Positions 1-7,037 of a stretch of DNA of 8,477 nt are shown piece by piece. Source of the DNA: Thiotrichaceae bacterium (GTDB lineage Bacteria > Pseudomonadota > Gammaproteobacteria > Thiotrichales > Thiotrichaceae); NCBI GenBank assembly GCA_027024625.1, contig JALVRY010000458.1, forward strand, positions 1-8,477, written 5' to 3'. Under the pieces are notes generated by a model that was given only the letters and a program-made list of their open reading frames with translations, made no database searches and was not told where the DNA came from. Positions within the stretch are counted from its first letter, which is position 1, and each line of letters begins with the position of its first letter. Both the position numbers and the translations under genes were made by a program.

Positions 1-692
1 GTCATTATCTTGTTACCTTTGATCCGCTTGATGGTTCATCGAATATGGATATCAATATGGATGTAGGGGCGATCTTTTCTATTCTGAAAGCACCTGAGGG
101 CAAAGAAAATCCAACAGCCGAAGATTTTTCTCGTCCGGGTGTTGAGCAAGTTGCAGCGGGTTATTGCTTGTATGGACCATCAACCATGATGGTATTAACA
201 ACAGGTAATGGAGTGAATGGCTTTACGCTTTGTGCATCAATAGGTGAGTTTATTTTGACGCACCCTAATATGTCTATCCCTGAAGAGACGGCAGAGTTTG
301 CAATCAATGCATCGAATCAGCGTTTCTGGGAGAAGCCCGTACAAGAATATTATGCAGATTGTATTCAAGGCGAAGAGGGCAAGCTAGGTAAGCGTTACAA
401 TATGCGTTGGGTTGCTGCCATGGTGGGTGAAATTCACCGTATTCTTTGCCGTGGTGGTGTTTTCCTTTACCCAATTGATGACCGTAATCGTGAAGTGGGT
501 GGAAAGCTACGTTTGTTGTATGAAGGAAATCCAATGGCAATGATTGTTGAACAAGCGGGTGGAGCAGCGTATACAGGTTATGAGCGTATTTTAGAGGTTC
601 AGCCTAATGGTGACCCACATCAACGTGTACCCGTTATTATGGGTTCAAAGAATGAAGTTGAGAAGATTATGGATTACCACCGTAAGGCATAA
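1..692 (+). CDS. fbp: Fructose-1,6-bisphosphatase class I, C-terminal part (5' end outside window)
   Basis: Hydrolyses fructose-1,6-bisphosphate to fructose-6-phosphate and phosphate in the cytoplasm, for gluconeogenesis or the Calvin cycle. The first complete codon is at position 3; the reading frame is open to the window edge, so the ATG at 45 is internal. About 229 residues are present and roughly 105-110 are missing, judged against a usual length of about 330. The fragment begins with the metal-binding motif DPLDGSSN (fragment residues 7-14). The family active-site signature [14 protein letters not shown] lies at about 166-179, carrying the substrate-binding Lys and a metal-ligand Glu. 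[16 protein letters not shown] and RGGVFLYP are also typical of proteobacterial class I enzymes. The gene stops with TAA at 690-692 and converges on efpL. Promoter and regulation are outside the window. Family assignment is very secure; the pathway role cannot be decided here. Confidence 0.97.
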   Translation, partial: HYLVTFDPLDGSSNMDINMDVGAIFSILKAPEGKENPTAEDFSRPGVEQVAAGYCLYGPSTMMVLTTGNGVNGFTLCASIGEFILTHPNMSIPEETAEFAINASNQRFWEKPVQEYYADCIQGEEGKLGKRYNMRWVAAMVGEIHRILCRGGVFLYPIDDRNREVGGKLRLLYEGNPMAMIVEQAGGAAYTGYERILEVQPNGDPHQRVPVIMGSKNEVEKIMDYHRKA

Positions 693-698
693 TTATTT

Positions 699-732
699 AT
701 GGGTAAGTAGGAGTGTATCTCGCCTTACCCAT
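699..732. terminator. Hairpin between convergent fbp and efpL, possible bidirectional terminator
   Basis: A perfect 9-bp inverted repeat (ATGGGTAAG at 699-707, CTTACCCAT at 724-732) lies in the 62-bp gap between the fbp and efpL stop codons. Its 16-nt loop contains a further small GAG/CTC pairing (711-713 with 719-721). The position between convergent genes suits a shared terminator. Neither side has a clear T-tract, so it may be a weak terminator or only an RNA 3'-end stabilising structure. Confidence 0.5.
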
Positions 733-754
733 CATCATTACTCACAATAAGTGA

Positions 755-1321
755 CTATTCTCGTGACATGAACTTTCCTGTTGATGTGTTTACCTTAATC
801 ACCTCACCTACATCTAAATATTCAGGTACTTGAATCTCAATGCCTGTTGATAAGGTGGCTGGCTTGGTACGGCTGGAGGCACTTGCACCTTTGATTTTGG
901 GCGATGTTTCGATGATTTCTAAGCTGACGGATGCGGGTAGTTCTATGCCAAGTACATTGCCATCCATTAATAATGCCGTGATACCTTCGAGTCCTTCGCT
1001 TAAATAACCGATTTGCCCTTCTAAATCGTCTTCGTTTAGGCTGTATTGTGAGTAATCTTCCATGTTCATAAAGGTGACCATATCGCCATCTTTATAGGAA
1101 TATTGTACGGCTACACGCGTGCAGTCGGCTTCTTTTAGCATATCATCTGTTTTATAAGATTCATCACGCTTTTGACCTGTTTGTAGATTGTTAAGGCGGA
1201 CTTTATATAGCGTTGATGCTCCACGAGAAGAAGGGCTTTTGGCTTCTACTTTTTTTACAACATGCGGAATGCCATTGAAATCAATGAGCATTCCTCGTTT
1301 TAAGTCACCTGCTTTTGGCAT
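755..1321 (-). CDS. efpL: Elongation factor P-like protein EfpL (YeiP)
   Basis: EF-P paralogue of 188 residues (E. coli YeiP is about 190). Family knowledge: EfpL binds stalled ribosomes near the E site and relieves pausing at polyproline-type motifs. The three EF-P domains are visible: an N-terminal KOW-like barrel (about 1-63), a central OB fold (about 68-128) and a C-terminal OB fold (about 133-188). The C-terminal signature covers 141-160, including KGASASSRTKPATLSTG. The loop that in EF-P carries the modified Lys or Arg reads SPSSRGASTLYK, placing Arg at residue 33. The C-terminus (KFMSRE) is also YeiP-like rather than EF-P-like. The ATG start has AAGGA about 7 nt upstream. The gene follows ppc by 59 bp on the same strand with no obvious terminator or clear promoter in between, so cotranscription is possible. 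Canonical efp is the alternative, but loop and tail favour EfpL. Confidence 0.94.
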   Translation of the reverse strand: MPKAGDLKRGMLIDFNGIPHVVKKVEAKSPSSRGASTLYKVRLNNLQTGQKRDESYKTDDMLKEADCTRVAVQYSYKDGDMVTFMNMEDYSQYSLNEDDLEGQIGYLSEGLEGITALLMDGNVLGIELPASVSLEIIETSPKIKGASASSRTKPATLSTGIEIQVPEYLDVGEVIKVNTSTGKFMSRE

Positions 1322-1380
1322 GGTTGTTTCCTTAATTATTTGTGTGGACGGTTTATGTTATGTGTCCTGTTTATTGTTGT

Positions 1381-4194
1381 TTAACCTGTATTTCTCATGC
1401 CGCTGGCAATGGCATTGATGGTGCGTAGTAAAAGGTTTAGCCATTCTTCATTGTCATCATCCTGTCGATGGCGACGTATTAATGTGATTTGAATGTGATT
1501 TAACGGATCTAGGTAAGGGTCACGGCGAGACATGGAGTATTGTAATAACTCGTCCTCTTCCATCAGTGTACTGATTTCTGCAATTTCAAGAATAGACTTT
1601 TTAGTGAGCTCAAATTCAGTTTTAATTTTAGTAAAAATTGAGTTGGCCAACTCGTGATCTGGCATAAGCTGTGCGTAAGCTTTGGCGATATTCATTTGTG
1701 CTTTAAATAAAGCCATTTGCACATTACTTAATAGGGCTTGGAATGCAGGCCATTCTTTATACATCTTCTTGAGTAAAGCCTCTGCTGTATCGGGGTTTTT
1801 TGCACGGAAGGCTTCAATTGCCGAGCCAATACCGTACCATGCGGGCAGAGTATGTCGTGCTTGTGCCCAACCGAATACCCAAGGAATTGCGCGTAAGGAT
1901 GACTTTGAGCGATCACCCGTATTTCGATGCGAAGGGCGGGAGCCGATGTTAAGTTGTCCTATTTCTTGCACAGGCGTGATTTCATAAAAGTAGTCTAGGA
2001 AGCCTTTGGTGTTCTCTGTTAAATCGCGATAGACCGCTTCGCCAGTGCTGGCTAGCTCTGACATTGTTGATAAAAACTCGTCGCTGTAAGGGCCGTGCTT
2101 TTCGATTAAACATTTGCTTGCTTTAAGTAGCCCTGTTGCTCCCATGCTTAGCTCATAAATTGCTGTTTCTTCATTGGCATATTTATTTGAGAGTACTTCA
2201 CCCTGCTCGGTAAATTTGATTTGACCATGCACGGTATCCGCAGGTTGAGATATGATGGCATCATGAGTAGGGCCACCGCCACGTCCAATAGTACCGCCAC
2301 GCCCGTGGAATAGTCGGCATTTAACTTTGTATTTATCAGTAAGCTCGATAACTTGTGTTTGTGCGTTATAGAGATTCCAGTTGGAGGCTAATATACCGCC
2401 ATCTTTACAGGAATCAGAATAGCCCAGCATGACTTCTTGTAAATCATCGGTAAGAGATAATAAACTGCGATATGTTTTGTTCTCAAATAGTTGGGTCAAT
2501 ACAGGTTCAATATGTTTGAGATCTTCGATTGTTTCAAATAATGGTGAGATTGAAATATTGCAGAATGGCTTATTGTTTTTGTCTACGCCAATCAATCCCG
2601 CAAGTTTTGCAAGGAGCATGACTTCTAGCACGTGACTGGCGGTGTGTGTCATAGAGATAACGTAAGTGCCGAATACGTCCTCACCGGCTTCTTTTCTCAT
2701 CTCAATCATGATATTGAATATGTCGAATATTTCGTTGGCTCTTTCGCTAAGGTATGTTGTATTTGGCTTAGGTAGATTTTTTCTCTCGATTAATTGGCTT
2801 AGCGTATTGATACGCTGCTCTTCATCGAGCTGCATGTAGTCAATATCAGGCGTTATTTGTTGCAGGATTTCATTAACGGTATTGGTGTGCTCGGTTGATT
2901 CTTGGCGAATATCTAAGCTATACAAGCTAAACCCACAGGTTTCAACTAGGCGGATTAAATCTTTAATGCCTCTGCTCGCAATATCATGATCGTCATGGCT
3001 TTTTAGGGAGTCTTTAATGAGGTTTAGATCATTGAGAAATTCGCTGGATGTTGTGTATATATCTGCACCTGCTTTTTTATGGTTTTTGCCTTCAGAGCGG
3101 ACGCGTTTTTTAACGGTACGCAAACTTTCTTTAAGGCGATATAGAATAATGCTTAATGCACGTCGATAAGGTTCATCGGCAAATAAGGCAGAACGGTTTT
3201 TAAAGGCCTGTTCTGCATATTTTTTATTAAGCTCATCTAAGCGCATCGAAAACTCAGGTGAGGTTTTTATAAACTCCAAGGAATGGGTCAGTGAGCTTTC
3301 AAGCTTTTTGGTTTTTTCGATATAAATATCTAACGCGGCTTGCATGTGTAGGCGAATGGCATGACGTGTAATATCGGAGGTGACATAAGGATTACCATCT
3401 CTATCTCCGCCAATCCATGATCCAAAGCGTAAAAAACTTGGGATTTTGATGGTTGTATTTAAACCGTAAGTTTTGCGGATAGCACGCTCAAAATAACGAT
3501 AAACCATAGGTATGGCATCGAATAAGCTTTCTCTGAAGTAATATAAACCATAGTTGATTTCATCAATTACATTTGGTTTTAGGGTTCTAACTTCATTAGT
3601 ACGCCAAAGTAACTGGATTTTTGCTTTGAGTTGGCGATTAAGTGAGTTAGTTTGTTCTTTACAGAGATTTGGGGTTTGTAGCTCATCAATAATGAGGAAA
3701 ATATTGCGTTGCAAATCCATCAGTGTTTTTCTACGGGCTTCTGTTGGATGGGCGGTAAAGACGGGAATATACTTCATTTGATCGACGATGGTTTGTAACT
3801 GATCTTCTGTTATTCCATCTTCGTTATGCATATCACGAACAGTTTTTAGAAATGATCCCTCCCATAGAGATTCTCCACCCTCATTAAATTTTTTACGACG
3901 ATACTTATGTAAGTTGTCTTCTTCCACAATATTTGAAAGGGAATAGAAGGTATTGAAGGCACGAATGACGGTGAGCAATTTCTCTTTATCTAGGCTTTCA
4001 ATGAGGCTCATTAACTCCTGACGCTTATTTGTATCTTCTTTTTCTCGGAGTTCGATAAAGCCACGTCTAAGCTGTTCTATAATATCTAAAAGTTCTTTGC
4101 CTTCCTGTTCTTCTATAACTTGACCGAGTAGGTCTCCAACCATTCTGACTTGGTTTTGTAATGGTTCGATAAGTTGTGCTGTGTTTTCCGTCAT
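1381..4194 (-). CDS. ppc: Phosphoenolpyruvate carboxylase
   Basis: Carboxylates phosphoenolpyruvate with bicarbonate to oxaloacetate, an irreversible anaplerotic step feeding the TCA cycle and aspartate-family synthesis; cytoplasmic, normally a homotetramer. The 937-residue product is slightly longer than the E. coli enzyme (883). Visible motifs: VFTAHPTEARRKT with the catalytic His at about 149; GSWIGGDRDGNP at 258-269; YSDSCKDGG with Lys597; FHGRGGTIGRGGGP at 629-642 with Arg632 and Arg638; RAIPWVFGWAQARHTLPAW near 768; and the C-terminal GMRNTG. By alignment from memory, Arg638, Lys831 (ALFKAQM), an Arg in SRRDPYLDPLN and Asn935 match the E. coli aspartate-inhibition site, so feedback inhibition is likely. 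The start is the ATG at 4194, preceded by AAGG at an 8-nt spacing. The frame extends to a TTG at 4212, which has no Shine-Dalgarno. Divergent from rpsP and upstream of efpL. Confidence 0.97.
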   Translation of the reverse strand: MTENTAQLIEPLQNQVRMVGDLLGQVIEEQEGKELLDIIEQLRRGFIELREKEDTNKRQELMSLIESLDKEKLLTVIRAFNTFYSLSNIVEEDNLHKYRRKKFNEGGESLWEGSFLKTVRDMHNEDGITEDQLQTIVDQMKYIPVFTAHPTEARRKTLMDLQRNIFLIIDELQTPNLCKEQTNSLNRQLKAKIQLLWRTNEVRTLKPNVIDEINYGLYYFRESLFDAIPMVYRYFERAIRKTYGLNTTIKIPSFLRFGSWIGGDRDGNPYVTSDITRHAIRLHMQAALDIYIEKTKKLESSLTHSLEFIKTSPEFSMRLDELNKKYAEQAFKNRSALFADEPYRRALSIILYRLKESLRTVKKRVRSEGKNHKKAGADIYTTSSEFLNDLNLIKDSLKSHDDHDIASRGIKDLIRLVETCGFSLYSLDIRQESTEHTNTVNEILQQITPDIDYMQLDEEQRINTLSQLIERKNLPKPNTTYLSERANEIFDIFNIMIEMRKEAGEDVFGTYVISMTHTASHVLEVMLLAKLAGLIGVDKNNKPFCNISISPLFETIEDLKHIEPVLTQLFENKTYRSLLSLTDDLQEVMLGYSDSCKDGGILASNWNLYNAQTQVIELTDKYKVKCRLFHGRGGTIGRGGGPTHDAIISQPADTVHGQIKFTEQGEVLSNKYANEETAIYELSMGATGLLKASKCLIEKHGPYSDEFLSTMSELASTGEAVYRDLTENTKGFLDYFYEITPVQEIGQLNIGSRPSHRNTGDRSKSSLRAIPWVFGWAQARHTLPAWYGIGSAIEAFRAKNPDTAEALLKKMYKEWPAFQALLSNVQMALFKAQMNIAKAYAQLMPDHELANSIFTKIKTEFELTKKSILEIAEISTLMEEDELLQYSMSRRDPYLDPLNHIQITLIRRHRQDDDNEEWLNLLLRTINAIASGMRNTG

Positions 4195-4230
4195 GATGTG
4201 TGCCTTAGTCAAGATTAGACGCTTTCTAGA

Positions 4231-4236
4231 ATATTA
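4231..4236 (-). promoter_or_regulatory. Possible -10 element for ppc
   Basis: On the minus strand this reads TAATAT, 5 of 6 matches to the sigma-70 -10 consensus, about 37 bp upstream of the ppc ATG. No good -35 hexamer stands 16-18 bp upstream, so this is a weak candidate in an AT-rich stretch. The 252-bp gap between ppc and rpsP must nevertheless hold a promoter for ppc. Confidence 0.3.
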
Positions 4237-4323
4237 GAGCACATTAATCTAGCATAAAGTAATAGCATTGATGAGAAGGATATACTTTTCTTGGGTAATT
4301 TTTTTTTAATTATGATTATCTAC

Positions 4324-4351
4324 TTCACTTTTGTGGCTAAATGCATATAAT
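4324..4351 (+). promoter_or_regulatory. Sigma-70 promoter for the rpsP-rimM-trmD-rplS operon
   Basis: A perfect -10 TATAAT sits at 4346-4351. TTCACT at 4324-4329 serves as -35 (4 of 6 matches) with a 16-bp spacer; shifting one base gives 17 bp with a poorer hexamer. Upstream is very A/T-rich, with nine T in a row at 4299-4307, resembling an UP element as expected for a strong ribosomal-protein promoter. Predicted transcription start is near 4358, giving a leader of about 90 nt before rpsP. Confidence 0.7.
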
Positions 4352-4378
4352 CACGCGTTTGCTTCATTCGGTGCAAGG

Positions 4379-4395
4379 TTTGGCTGTCCGCCAAA
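4379..4395 (+). promoter_or_regulatory. Leader hairpin upstream of rpsP
   Basis: TTTGGC (4379-4384) and GCCAAA (4390-4395) form a perfect 6-bp stem around a 5-nt loop inside the predicted rpsP 5' leader, about 50 nt before the start codon. No T-run follows immediately, so it is not an obvious terminator. It could be a translational or stability element; its function is unknown. Confidence 0.35.
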
Positions 4396-4446
4396 TAATT
4401 GAGCTGAGTGGAATTAGTATCACAAAATTTTAAAGGTGTTTGATCA

Positions 4447-4713
4447 ATGGTCAAAATCCGTTTAGCAAGAGGCGGCTCTAAAAAGCGCCCATTTTACAAC
4501 ATTGTAGTAAGCGATGAGCGTAAGCCTCGTGACAGTGGTTATATTGAGCGTGTTGGTTATTTTAACCCAATGGCTCGCGGACAAGAAGTTCGTCTTAAAG
4601 TTGAAGCTGATCGTGTTGACTTTTGGAAGTCAAAAGGTGCGCAAGCAACTGATCGCGTTAAATCATTATTAAAAGATGCTGCTAAAGCAGCTGCATCTGA
4701 GCAAGCAGCTTAA
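4447..4713 (+). CDS. rpsP: 30S ribosomal protein bS16
   Basis: Small-subunit protein that binds 16S rRNA and is needed for 30S assembly. The 88-residue product opens with [19 protein letters not shown], the highly conserved bS16 N-terminus, followed by [21 protein letters not shown]. Length is close to the E. coli protein (82), with an Ala/Lys-rich tail typical of the family. The start is supported by AAAGGTG about 8 nt upstream of ATG. First gene of the four-gene operon, 6 bp before rimM, driven by the promoter at 4324-4351. Confidence 0.98.
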   Translation: MVKIRLARGGSKKRPFYNIVVSDERKPRDSGYIERVGYFNPMARGQEVRLKVEADRVDFWKSKGAQATDRVKSLLKDAAKAAASEQAA

Positions 4714-4719
4714 AGCTAA

Positions 4720-5235
4720 ATGCCTGCAAATTCCGACTTTGTGACATTGGGGAAAATCTCTGGTGTCTTTGGTGTTAAAGGTTGGGTAAAAGTTTATTCT
4801 TACACAGACCCGCGTGAAGGAATTGCTAATTACTCGCTTTGGTATCTAAAGCAGAGAGGAAGCTGGATTCCGATTAAGGTGAAAAGTGGAAAAAAGCAGG
4901 CAAAGACGGTTGTAGCCCAATTAGATGGTATTAATGATCGAAACCGAGCAGAAACATTAATTGGTCTAGAAATTGCGGTTAAGCGTGAGCAGTTACCTAA
5001 GCTAGCCAAAGGCGAGTTTTACTGGTCTGAGTTGGAAGGTTTGCGCGTTGATACAATAGATGGTGTTGAGATTGGAATTGTCGACTATATTTTTGCCACG
5101 GGTGCTAATGATGTGCTAATGGTAAAAAAGCTTGATGGCGGCGAGTCTTTAATCCCATTTATTAATAAAGATGTTATTAAGTCAGTTGATTTAGAAGACT
5201 CGGTAATTACGGTTGATTGGGATCCTGATTTTTAA
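4720..5235 (+). CDS. rimM: 16S rRNA processing / 30S maturation factor RimM
   Basis: Assembly factor that assists maturation of the 30S head; in E. coli it binds uS19. The 171-residue protein shows the N-terminal RimM domain (about 8-88, beginning [22 protein letters not shown]) and a C-terminal PRC barrel (about 99-168) opening with [11 protein letters not shown] and containing TGANDVLMV and LIPFI. The aromatic pair at about 100-101 matches the tyrosines linked to 30S binding in E. coli. The start is 6 nt after the rpsP stop; the sequence before it (AGCTTAAAGCTAA) has no convincing Shine-Dalgarno, so initiation probably depends on coupling to rpsP and should be weaker. Its stop overlaps the trmD start by one base (TAATG). 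Confidence 0.97.
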   Translation: MPANSDFVTLGKISGVFGVKGWVKVYSYTDPREGIANYSLWYLKQRGSWIPIKVKSGKKQAKTVVAQLDGINDRNRAETLIGLEIAVKREQLPKLAKGEFYWSELEGLRVDTIDGVEIGIVDYIFATGANDVLMVKKLDGGESLIPFINKDVIKSVDLEDSVITVDWDPDF

Positions 5236-5987
5236 TGGGCTTTCGCTTTGATGTGATTACCTTGTTTCCAGAGCTAGTAGAGTCTGTTGTTGCCTCTGGA
5301 ATGCCTCGTCGAGCGGTAGAGCAGGGGGCTGTGGAGCTTCATTGTTGGAATCCACGCGATTATACCAAGGATAAACATCGGACAGTTGATGATCGTCCTT
5401 ATGGCGGTGGTCCTGGTATGGTAATGAAAGCGGATTGCTTATTAGATACAATTCGTGATGTAAAGAGAAACTCGTCGGGCAAGGTGATTTATCTTAGTCC
5501 GCAAGGTCAACCATTGACGCAATCTGCAGTGCGAGATATGTCAAAACAGGAAAGTTTGACTTTGCTTTGTGGTCGTTATGAAGGTGTTGATGAAAGGGTC
5601 ATTGAATTAGCGGTTGATGAGGAATGGTCAATTGGCGACTATGTTCTTAGTGGCGGCGAATTGGGTGCAATGGTGTTGATTGATGCAGTTAGTCGTTTGT
5701 TGCCCAATGTACTAGGTCATCAAGACTCAGCAGAACAAGATTCATTTAGCAATGGATTGTTGGATTGCCCACATTATACGCGACCAGAATTGGTTGGTGG
5801 TTTGGGTGTTCCTAGTGTGTTAAAAAGTGGTAATCATGCGGAGATTACCAAATGGAGAAAGCAACAATCACTGGGTCGAACGCAAAAGCGTCGCCCTGAT
5901 TTGTTGGAAGGTAAAGAATTAAACGAAGAAGAATTGAATCTTCTTAGTGATTATTTAAAGGTTTCCTTGAAAAAAGAAGCCGATTGA
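5235..5987 (+). CDS. trmD: tRNA (guanine-N1-)-methyltransferase TrmD
   Basis: Methylates N1 of G37, next to the anticodon, in tRNAs with a G36G37 sequence, using S-adenosylmethionine; this prevents +1 frameshifting and is essential in most bacteria. The 250-residue protein is of normal length (E. coli 255) and carries the SPOUT trefoil-knot motifs in order: YLSPQGQPL (86-94), [15 protein letters not shown] (110-124) and [16 protein letters not shown] (131-146). Arg154 and Asp169 stand at the positions of the proposed catalytic residues, and [13 protein letters not shown] (174-186) follows. The C-terminal tRNA-binding part has [19 protein letters not shown]. The start overlaps the rimM stop by one base, indicating translational coupling. 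rplS begins 17 bp downstream. Confidence 0.98.
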   Translation: MGFRFDVITLFPELVESVVASGMPRRAVEQGAVELHCWNPRDYTKDKHRTVDDRPYGGGPGMVMKADCLLDTIRDVKRNSSGKVIYLSPQGQPLTQSAVRDMSKQESLTLLCGRYEGVDERVIELAVDEEWSIGDYVLSGGELGAMVLIDAVSRLLPNVLGHQDSAEQDSFSNGLLDCPHYTRPELVGGLGVPSVLKSGNHAEITKWRKQQSLGRTQKRRPDLLEGKELNEEELNLLSDYLKVSLKKEAD

Positions 5988-6004
5988 TTAGATTAGAGGT
6001 AGAT

Positions 6005-6352
6005 ATGAGCACGATTATTCAGGAAATTGAACAAGAGCAAATGCAAGGAAAAGAGATTCCTGAGTTCGCTCCCGGTGATACCGTTGTTGTTCAAGTTAAG
6101 GTAAAAGAAGGTAAAACTGAGCGTTTGCAGGCTTTTGAAGGTGTTGTTATTGCTAAGCGTAACCGTGGTCTTAATTCAGCGTTTACCGTGCGTAAAATTT
6201 CACACGGTGAAGGTGTTGAACGTATCTTTATGACGTATAGCACTATCGTTGATAGCATCACTGTAAAGCGTCGTGGTGATGTTCGTCGTGCAAAGCTATA
6301 TTATCTACGTGGTCGTACTGGTAAGTCTGCACGTATCAAAGAGAAGGTTTGA
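6005..6352 (+). CDS. rplS: 50S ribosomal protein bL19
   Basis: Large-subunit protein located at the 30S-50S interface. The 115-residue product is the same length as E. coli bL19 and shares its N-terminal pattern ([12 protein letters not shown]), [72 protein letters not shown] and a basic C-terminus. An in-frame TTG at 5984 would add 7 residues and overlap trmD, but the ATG at 6005 is preceded by AGAGG at proper spacing and gives the family N-terminus, so it is chosen. Last gene of the operon, followed by two hairpins. Confidence 0.98.
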   Translation: MSTIIQEIEQEQMQGKEIPEFAPGDTVVVQVKVKEGKTERLQAFEGVVIAKRNRGLNSAFTVRKISHGEGVERIFMTYSTIVDSITVKRRGDVRRAKLYYLRGRTGKSARIKEKV

Positions 6353-6360
6353 TACTTTTC

Positions 6361-6395
6361 TAAAAGAGATTTAAGCATAGACTGAATCTCTTTTA
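6361..6395 (+). terminator. Hairpin directly after rplS
   Basis: A perfect 11-bp inverted repeat (TAAAAGAGATT at 6361-6371, AATCTCTTTTA at 6385-6395) with a 13-nt loop begins 8 nt after the rplS stop. The stem is A/T-rich and its 3' arm supplies the only T-run, so it is a weak terminator at best. It may protect the operon's 3' end or act together with the next hairpin. Confidence 0.6.
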
Positions 6396-6409
6396 TGTTC
6401 TTAGAATGT

Positions 6410-6448
6410 AAAAAAAGCTCGGGACTTTTTCAAGTTCCGAGCTTTTTT
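6410..6448. terminator. Strong bidirectional Rho-independent terminator
   Basis: A 12-bp stem (6416-6427 with 6432-6443, one G-T wobble) with a TTTC tetraloop is GC-rich in its lower half (GCTCGG/CCGAGC). It is followed by T at 6443-6448 and preceded by A at 6410-6416. On the plus strand it ends the rpsP operon; on the minus strand the A-run becomes a U-tract and ends the gene stopping at 6474. Shared use between convergent genes is clear from the layout. Confidence 0.93.
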
Positions 6449-6473
6449 GTGTCTAATATTTATATTTTTTGTA

Positions 6474-6968
6474 TCAGCTTGTTTGGCCTTTATCATAACG
6501 ATTTGCAAAGTCTGTCTGTATGCCTTGCATTAAATCTCTAGCTTGGCTTACCCAATTTTCACGCTCTATGCGCCCCGGAAATGCCATATAATTATTTAAC
6601 CAAGATACATTGTTGCTACTTAGCTCTGCGATTTGTTTATAGTGAAATATGCCGAGTTCATTTAGTGTTTTCTCAAGTACGGGGCCAACACCGCTAATGC
6701 GTTTTAGGTCATCAGCACTACCCATTGGCGCTGATAAAAAGCTTGGCTTCCAGCTATCAGGTATTACATCGCTAGGTGTTTCAGTGGTTTTCTGAGTGTT
6801 AATATCGTTAGTCTCTAGCTCATTGTTTTCTTCTTGTCTCTTTTCGCAGTTGCTTTGGCTAAGTAAATAACCAAGTAGTAGCCCTAGTAGAAAGGCGATT
6901 GATAAAATAACAATAATTTCGACGGTTGCGTCACTCATATCGTAACGGCTGGTAACATTTTCAAACAT
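6474..6968 (-). CDS. Single-pass membrane protein with C-terminal helix-hairpin-helix domain
   Basis: Unnamed 164-residue protein. A hydrophobic segment at about 16-37 (EIIVILSIAFLLGLLLGYLL) is a single transmembrane helix or uncleaved anchor. A polar, Glu/Asn/Thr-rich linker (about 40-72) follows, then a helix-hairpin-helix module at about 86-118 with DDLKRISGVGPVLEKTLNEL and GIFHYKQIAELS, closed by AFPGRIERENWVSQARDL (129-146). The same module type is known as a C-terminal extension of NuoE and some other proteins, where its function is poorly defined; HhH folds generally bind DNA or mediate protein contacts. An acidic N-terminus and Lys/Arg just after the helix suggest N-out/C-in, placing the HhH part in the cytoplasm (inference). 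ATG at 6968 has GAGG 7 nt upstream; the inner ATG (residue 11) has no Shine-Dalgarno. Lies 69 bp downstream of the OmpA-like gene, possibly in one operon. Role unknown. Confidence 0.85.
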   Translation of the reverse strand: MFENVTSRYDMSDATVEIIVILSIAFLLGLLLGYLLSQSNCEKRQEENNELETNDINTQKTTETPSDVIPDSWKPSFLSAPMGSADDLKRISGVGPVLEKTLNELGIFHYKQIAELSSNNVSWLNNYMAFPGRIERENWVSQARDLMQGIQTDFANRYDKGQTS

Positions 6969-6994
6969 AACTAATCCTCACTTTATTTATTTTT

Positions 6995-7027
6995 AAGCAC
7001 TCAACTTTCAAAAGAGCTTCAGTGCTT
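6995..7027. repeat. Inverted repeat between the OmpA-like and HhH genes
   Basis: AAGCACT (6995-7001) and AGTGCTT (7021-7027) are a perfect 7-bp inverted repeat with a 19-nt loop in the 69-bp intergenic gap. Read in the direction of the flanking genes, A residues rather than U follow the stem, so it is not a classical terminator for them; a T-run follows only on the opposite strand. It might be an RNA processing or stability structure separating the two genes. Confidence 0.4.
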
Positions 7028-7037
7028 TTTAACGTTG

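Noticed and set aside
1682..3781. Several short open frames antisense to or out of frame with ppc
   Set aside because: All lie inside a full-length ppc frame with intact motifs and have no recognisable features.
4195..4212. Upstream TTG start extending PEP carboxylase by 6 residues
   Set aside because: No Shine-Dalgarno stands before the TTG, whereas the ATG at 4194 has AAGG at an 8-nt spacing.
5984..6004. Upstream TTG start extending bL19 by 7 residues
   Set aside because: The ATG at 6005 has AGAGG upstream and yields the usual family N-terminus and length.
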